Assembly: GCA_947034885.2 (NCBI GenBank)
Contig: OX344754.2
Span: 6,145,001 to 6,209,000, forward strand
DNA from: Thuidium tamariscinum
Lineage: Eukaryota > Streptophyta > Bryopsida > Hypnales > Thuidiaceae
Reading direction: 5' to 3'
Length of the DNA stretch: 64,000 nucleotides
This document shows, piece by piece, positions 56,961 to 64,000 of this stretch. The notes beneath the pieces are model-generated. The model did not search any database, had not been told where the DNA came from, and was given only the letters and a program-made list of their open reading frames with translations. The stretch's first letter is position 1; the number at the start of each line of letters is the position of its first letter. Position numbers and translations under genes: made by a program.

Positions 56961-58660
56961 CAATTGCAAAAGTTTGAAGGGAGAGAATGCATTATGTTTA
57001 ATACTTAGATGAAGGTATGAATAAAAAGATATTGAAATGTAATTGTTTTTTCCATCCCTAGTTTGCATCTATTTTAGATTGTATTTGAATGTTTAATTAT
57101 TTTGTAATATTTTTGAAATGACAAAAATTAATGATTATATGTGTATGAACAAAAAACAAACTTGGGACGAAATAGATGGTAAATATTATAACTTTTAGGA
57201 TATTATTTTTATATAATTGACTTTTAAGCAAATATTATGTTTCTTATTTAGCTTGTCAAGATTAAAAGACACCTTACAACACTTTGAATAAGAGTTCAAG
57301 GTGTAAATTCATAAATTTCTTTCCGTCTAAGAAGATGGGATAAGTTTCTAGCCAAAATTGTCAATTTTAGGCCATTAAGCAAAATATGAGAAATATGAAC
57401 AAAGTCTTGAAATATAGGTGTAGAAAATTATACAAGATCATACATAAAAAAAATTTGGAAATTTTTGTCACATCGATTGTAAGATTATTGTCAAAAATTT
57501 TAATAAAAGAGAAGGTAAGCACGAGCTACTTACCATGCTTGTAACTAGAGAAGATCACTTTTAATCTAACTTTTGACAAGGAATAAAAGCTATTTAATCT
57601 TTAGGAGAAAAATGTCCATGGCTAGCCAAAAATTTGAAAATGTTCTTTCCAAATTGATTTTTGAGGAATTTGAATTTTGTTAGACCATTTATGAGCCAAA
57701 AATAATTTTAAGTTGTTAACTTCATCCAAGATTTAACCATATTTTTAGAAAAACTGTAAAAACTAAAATAAATTTTTTAAAAATAATACAATGTAAATTT
57801 AGATAAATGGAATTTATCTTATTTGATTGTGAGCCCATGAGCTAGGTATGCAAGTTTCAATTTTTGGGATGTTTAGAATAGTAGAAATAGATTTCCTGAT
57901 GATTACATGTCAAATCTATAGTAGCCATATATAAATCACACCCATGTGATGTTAACATCTAAATGACCAAAATTAATGTCTACTCAAGAGTCATTTGGAA
58001 TTTCAACAGTTGATGATGAAATAAAAAATAAACTAACATTTCTAAATGTTTGATGCAAGATGGAGACATTCATCTCCTTTGTGGGAATGAAAGCTTTTTT
58101 TTTGATGGGATGCCTAATGAAAAAATGATGTTGCTCAATAAAATTTAGGCAATATTGACATCTTTTGCTAAATTCCTCATTTACATCTAAAATTTGACAT
58201 GTATGTAACTAAAATGAAGTAATTTTTAATTTTCAATTTTCAATAAAATATTCTTTTAGAGTACAAATCTCATAAAAAGATAAGTTTTCACCATTTGGAT
58301 TTTAGAAAGGAAATTCCCTCATTTCTTGAGAAATCATTCAAAAAGGACTAAAATATTGCTAGTTCATTTCACTTCCTTACATCGCATGGTGATTTAAAGC
58401 AAGGGTCAAGACCCCTTGTTTGCTCTTAAAATTTTCTATATATGTTTTTTACAAGATGTAGTACTCAATGGTGTAAAGGAACAATTTTGTATAGAACATA
58501 AATTTTAGTCAAAGAAGACTCAAAGTTTACTAACTTAGTTTTATATGAATGAATTTTTTTACTTGCTTTAAATATTACTAGTGTGCCTTGTACCATTGTT
58601 ACAATATAAAATTAAATTAAAATAAAAGATTTTTTTTAATCACAAAAACATCAAAATTCT
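56961..58660. other. Gene-free AT-rich spacer
   Basis: No gene, no open frame of note, no bounded repeat recognised. Confidence 0.5.
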
Positions 58661-58770
58661 ATTAATTCTATTGTAAATTAGAATGCCATAAAACAAAGTC
58701 CTTGCACCCCTCTACATTGAGGGCTTTCCAATAGTACCATAAACATAATTGAACAATACATTGTTCAAAT
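58661..58770 (-). repeat. Isolated inverted copy of the family K unit
   Basis: Read on the minus strand it gives TGGTACTATTGGAAAGCCCT, GAGGGGTGCAAGGACTTTG and TTTTATGGCATTCTAA, matching the unit at 51.6-55.4 kb. It is a single unit. Confidence 0.65.
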
Positions 58771-61700
58771 TTAATCGCAAGTTACAAAGAAATGAAAACC
58801 AATAAATAACCTAATTTAAGGTATAAATAATCTTTCATTCTATATAGTCAAGTAGGCTAGAAGTATTTTCATAGGTTTTTATACTAGTCTAATATACTTT
58901 AGTATAGTTGAAGTCCACAAAAATTGTTTTATTTTCAATTTTGACCAATGCTCCAAAAAATTGACAATTTTTGACAATTTTTCCTAGAAGACATCCAATT
59001 CTTTAAGTGTTAGCTTCAACTATTGGATGCAAGGTACTATCAACTAGAATATATGATAACTTCCAAACATCATAATCAATAAACTATCATTCTACAAAAC
59101 TTCCAAACACTTATAAAACATTTTCGAAAACATGTTCATTAAATAATGCTTATATATTAAATTCAAAAAGTCAATAAATATAATAATATAATAATTAAAT
59201 GTCATTTTTGACATCATATGATATCTACATGTGTATTTAAAAACACCTAAAATTATCTACCTCAATATAAATCTATTAATTCTTATCAATTCGAGTAGTA
59301 AATATATACATCAAGAATGATGTAATTTGAACATGGAATTTTCTAGGAAGGTAATGATCAACACACATCAAAATTTATTAGATACCCAAATTTTGTATCA
59401 TTTTGGGTCTTTATAATTTTAGGCCTTCACCAAAGAGGTTAATTATGTGATATTGCTTTCTACAATCATTTGTGATTGTTGAATGGTTTTAAGGGAATGT
59501 TTCATTGAAAATAAGTGTATGAAAGAAAGAATCTGTAGAAAACAAAAGTCATGTGATTTCAACTCATGAAGCAAAAGACATAAAATAATTTTCAATGTTT
59601 AAAATTTTTAAGAAACAAAACAAATTAAAAAAATATCTATAAATTTTTTCTAGAAGTTTTCAATAAAAATTGTATATTTCTCAAATAACAATGGAAGAAA
59701 GCAATGAAGTTTTTATAAATTAATTGATAATCAAACCCTTTTGTAGAATTTCACTACTTAAACAAAATTCATAAGTTAAAATAAAATTCTATACAAAAAC
59801 TATAAGAGAAGTTATTTTCAATAATTTAGAGAAGCCTAGATGAAGATTGATCTAGGAGGTCTATGATATGAAGATATTCAAGTAGAAAACATTCTATATA
59901 AGTGTGTTTGAATGTTGAAAGACTTGAAAGAGCTTTTCATTCTTTCTTTAGCAAAAAATGTTGTTTGAAATTCTTTTACAAGACCAAATATAAATATAAA
60001 ATTTAATTCTATAGAAAATCCTAAATGATGGTTAGATATTGAAACATAAAATGAATAAAATGAGTATGTAAAAATATTTTCATCTATACAAAAATTGTTT
60101 GTACAAAAATATTTTTAGAAAAATATAATAAAATTCACCAATGCAATAGGCTTTACATCAATAATTTGTTCACTTTTCATTTACATTATTGTGAATGAAG
60201 GGACTTTATAATGTTTCTTTCCACTTTTCATTCATGACTCTAATATAGAAATACATAAGGTTGATAGTTATAATAAATAAACTCATATCTATTCAAATAT
60301 ATTAAGGTGTAAATAATCTTGTAAAAATTGCAATATTCAATCTACAATAAATTTAAGAATAAATTATCAATTTTTGGTTAAATTCAGTATATACATATTA
60401 AGGCTTTGTTACTCTCCATCCTATTAGTGACGACCAACTAAATTTTTGGATTTTTTCAGTTTGACTATAGAGGATTTGATAATGGAAATTCAAACTTTTA
60501 AATGGATATCAAATCCTCCAAAAGAAATGGTTATCATAGATTGACTTCAAAGAATTGTATAATTGTTTCATCATTAATGCATTCCAAAGTCTATTATAGT
60601 ATAGGTACCCATGACCAATAAAATAAGCACATTTACACATGATTTAAGACAATGTAAGGCAAAACAAATATTTTCATAGGTACATTGATAGAAATGTTGG
60701 GAATTGCAAAATTATGGTAATTTTATCTTTTGAATTGAAATAACTATGAATTTTGAAAGGTAGAAGTCAGACTTGACCCCTGACCAACACCTAAAGTTAT
60801 CCAATTTTAATCATTCAAGAACTATTTCCTGCTCATTGTTTCCTGCTTTCTTTCCCATTTATGTATTAATAACTTATAGATCCAAACCTCAAAAAATACA
60901 AAAACATGCATTCCAAGGAGAAAATGAAAATTTGTTCTATTCTTGGTTGGAAATAGAGTACCCTATTGTTTGTTGATGGGGCAATGGTTAGTAATGGCTA
61001 GTTCTACTATATAGTCAAAAGGGAAATATTTCAGAGTAGTCACACTAGTAAGTTGAACCACATTGAGGATGAAAGGACACGTATAAAGGGCAACAAAAGT
61101 CTTCAAAAGTCAAAGCCTCAAATGTACATGGCTTTAGTCATTTGGCTTTCTAAATTGCACCTTATGTTTGTCAATACCAAAATACATACATTCTTCAATC
61201 ACTAAATACTAGTTAAATGAAATTCAATCCTAAGGTTGTTATTGGAATCTATACATTGTATACAATTAAAAGAAGTAATTGTTTGTTTGTTTGTTTGTTT
61301 ATAATTATGATGTTAGGATTTCAACAATTATTGTGTTGATTAACTCTTGTTTAGTGCCATTGAAAGCCCTTGTCAACTGTATATGAACAAAAATTATTTT
61401 TATGCATTTTGAAAAATGGTGTGAAAGTATATTTAATTATTAAATTATAATTTCATTAGAAATTTAAAAATTAGGCAAAAATTAGAAAATTGGATAGAAA
61501 TTAGAGAAGTGGTTGTAGAGAGCCATTGGATTATAGAATACTTTAGCCATCACAACATTGAGCTAATATCTTTACAAATATTTAAAGAAAATTATATACC
61601 AAGTTTTTACCTATACTTTTTAAATGTGAGGTACAATTTCATTTGAATGATCCAAATATTTAGTCTTGGTGCAAAACAAGCCCTACATTCAACAACTCCT

Positions 61701-63193
61701 ATCAAATTTTTTTCCAATTATATTCATGTCTACTTTTAGAAAAAATTGAAATAAAATATAAATTATTCTACTTCATTCTTTATCTTTGCATCTTTTTTTG
61801 AATATTTTTATGATAATTATAGAAAATTGCCTAAGCAATATATGCATGTAAATTGACAAAGATGGAAAAAAATCATATTTAATTTTAGAATATTTTTGAA
61901 GCAAAAGTACAAATCTACTTTGCTAAATAAATAAGGAAATTTTAGTTCAAATTAAAAGGAAGAAGCTTGGAAAAGTAAACTCTTCAAAGCAATTTCTAAC
62001 TAAATTAATAATCTTTGTATGGCATCTTTGAACTTCCTTGAAGGACCCTTAGCTTTTCATAAATTATTATTCCTATTACTTTGAAATTCTTGAATTTAAT
62101 CTTACTCATGAATTCTTGATCACTACATTTAGAAGATTTCATTCCATATAAAGTGATACTTTAAAAATGTCTTCAACTTTCATATTCAAAAATATTATAT
62201 ATAATTATTTATAATAATGTTGTAATTACACCATAATATATGAAAAACAAACTTGAAATGATATGCAAAAAAGTTGAGTATCACTTGGATAAGAGCACAA
62301 TTGGGCTTAATTAGGGTCTTCTTTACCATATGAAGATTATTTGTAGAAGTTAATTTTTAATTTTTTAATTTTTTTAATTTGTCAAAAAAGATTATGGATT
62401 TTTATAGATTCCATATGAATAGACTATAAATTCAATTTTCAAAGGCCAAATACTAGGTGTGCTTGAAATGAATCTATATCATAAGGGGAGATATGAAGGT
62501 ATTAGAAGAGCCAGGGTTATCTTGAATTTCCAGATTGTGGAAACATGTAACATCAATAGTCTAATGTGTCCGAGGTACTACCATGTTAGAAAATAGTTAT
62601 TATTATTATTATTAAATATTATTTTTCAAAATTTTCAAAATTTCAAAAATTCAGCCATTATGGGCTGATTTAGTGTTTCAAGACAACATAAGGAATAGGC
62701 AAGGGAACAACCCTAAAATGGCCATCCTTTACTCTCAGATGTTGCCTAATGTCTTAGGAATAAGAAGCTATATTTTTCAGAGAAGACACCATAGAAGTTT
62801 GTTTCTAAGAAATATGTCACAATTCACTACTTCTATATACCTAGAGTTAGCTAAACTTTGCACTTATCTTCTAAAGGACCATTGTCTATTTGGTGGGCAA
62901 ATGGGATTTGGAGTATGTGTTTTTTTTTCCAAATTGATGGTTAAAAACAAAAGTCATGTCCAAATAAGTTCAAAAAGCTGGAAGCCATAGAGCAAAAAAA
63001 AATTCAAAATTTTGAATATTTTCAAGAAAATATTTTTTCTCATTGATTATATTTTGTCTACATAAAAATATTTGATTAATTTCATTTGAATAAGTTATGT
63101 GAAAGTTATGGACAACCTTGTTTTTTGGGCAAACTAAGCATCTACTTGAAAAATAACTTGTTGAATTCATTTATAAATGTAATTTTTACTATT
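58771..63193. other. Gene-free AT-rich spacer
   Basis: A 4.4 kb stretch of AT-rich sequence with small simple repeats (TTGT tetranucleotides at about 61279, ATT repeats at about 62600). A 105-codon frame at 62673-62990 has no recognisable domain and is not called. Confidence 0.45.
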
Positions 63194-63550
63194 CATAAGA
63201 GGATTTTCAACTGCAGTAAGAGACTGCGAGTTCCCAGACGCTGGGAACGCATTGGGAACGCTGGGAACGCGATGCTGATGTGGTCGAGCGACTGCCACAT
63301 CAGAAAAAAATATTTTTTAATTAATTTTTATTAAATATTAAATATTTTTTTTTAAAAAATTTGAATTTTTTTTTTAAATCGTTTTTTCTCTCTTTAATAC
63401 ATTCTGAAGTTTTTTGGGAAAAAAAAATTTTAATTTTTTTTTTTCAAAATTCAAAAATTCAGACCAGCAGGGTGCTGGTCTGTAGCAGTGGGAACAATTT
63501 CGGGGAACACCCCTGAAACGGTCTCTTGGGGGCCCAGAAATCCTCTTATG
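63194..63550. mobile_element. Family B miniature element, copy B4
   Basis: Left end CATAAGAGGATTTTCAAC, right end GAAATCCTCTTATG inverted. It is 357 bp. It contains repeated TGGGAACGC motifs, GTGGTCGAGCGACTGCCACA and, near the right end, CCCTGAAACGGTCTC, related to B2 in the opposite orientation. Flanks (ATT and CTT) show no target duplication. Confidence 0.75.
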
Positions 63551-64000
63551 CTTAAAAAAAGAAGTTCCACATAATTAAGTTTTGTTGCTAGAACAATTTC
63601 ACCATTAGAATAAATGCATTTTAACTTCATCTTGGAGATATTAATAATCTAGAATTTCCTTCAATCTCATACTTAAGTCTATTCAACAATTTTTGTAAGA
63701 ATGAAAATTAAATTTTTTTAATTCATTTTTTTCCTAAATTCTCAACTAAATTGTCTACTATAAAAAATTTAAGCCCAAAATTCTATAATGGAAAAATTTT
63801 AATTTAAGAAAATTCAAAGTCAAAAAATCCAATCTTGTAATGTCCTAATTAAAAACACTTGTTTTTTTCATTTTAAACATGAATATCTTGCAATTTGTGT
63901 AGTCAAAAAATTTGAAATTTATTCAACACAGTTTCATGCTAATTAATTGTAAGATCCGAAGGTAAGATGTCCCAAAATAATCATTTTCAAATTTTTTTAC
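63551..64000. other. Gene-free AT-rich end of window
   Basis: Nothing recognised. Confidence 0.5.

Noticed and set aside
62673-62990. 105-codon open frame
   Set aside because: No recognisable domain or supporting splice structure in AT-rich repeat DNA.
1-64000. LTR retrotransposons or other reverse-transcriptase elements
   Set aside because: No long direct repeats with TG...CA ends and no reverse transcriptase, integrase or capsid motifs were seen in any translated frame.

Overview
The window looks like plant nuclear DNA from an AT-rich genome packed with small DNA transposons. Two loci are clear plant genes split by short GT-AG introns: psbR, for the chloroplast photosystem II 10 kDa protein, and an STP-type hexose/H+ symporter. 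No rRNA, genuine tRNA gene, CRISPR array or bacterial operon is visible. The psbR protein suggests a streptophyte, perhaps a bryophyte or another non-seed plant, but the species cannot be fixed from sequence alone.

Layout. 1-3.0 kb is a long-terminal-inverted-repeat element. 5.1-7.1 kb is the hexose transporter, full length but carrying two in-frame TAG codons. 9.3-13.6 kb is a GC-elevated segment that could not be assigned. 13.9-20.0 kb is nested TTAA-flanked and other miniature transposons. 20.3-22.1 kb is psbR with its promoter. 23.7-31.3 kb holds further miniature elements, a 1.4 kb long inverted repeat, a 64-bp minisatellite and a compact 102-nt hairpin. 31.37-37.64 kb is a 6.26 kb piggyBac transposon with TTAA on both sides and a 1,033-codon transposase gene. 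41.97-43.1 kb is a small basic/acidic protein gene with a probable 5'UTR intron. 43.4-64 kb is mostly AT-rich DNA with tandem duplications, a tRNA-derived SINE, a recurrent ~150-bp repeat family and an orphan GC-rich patch near 55.9 kb.

The transposons fall into families that can be defined by hand. Family A (~700-750 bp, ends GGGTGATTGCAAGAAA) has perfect but variable 4-bp target duplications in five of five complete copies. Family B/F (ends CATTA...TAATG) shows no target duplication, and one copy has a usable paralogous empty site. Families C and E are TTAA-flanked piggyBac-like non-autonomous elements. Family D (~260-290 bp) has 10-11 bp target duplications. Family H lies on both sides of the piggyBac. 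Family K is the ~150-bp unit repeat.

The host genes do not form a functional cluster; they are isolated GC-richer islands in repeat-rich DNA. The most informative observations are: piggyBac and its TTAA-flanked relatives in a plant-like genome; a transposase frame disabled only by stop codons that C-to-T change can explain, with no indel seen; the two non-piggyBac miniature transposon groups with unusual target-site behaviour; and a microsatellite that grew inside one miniature element.
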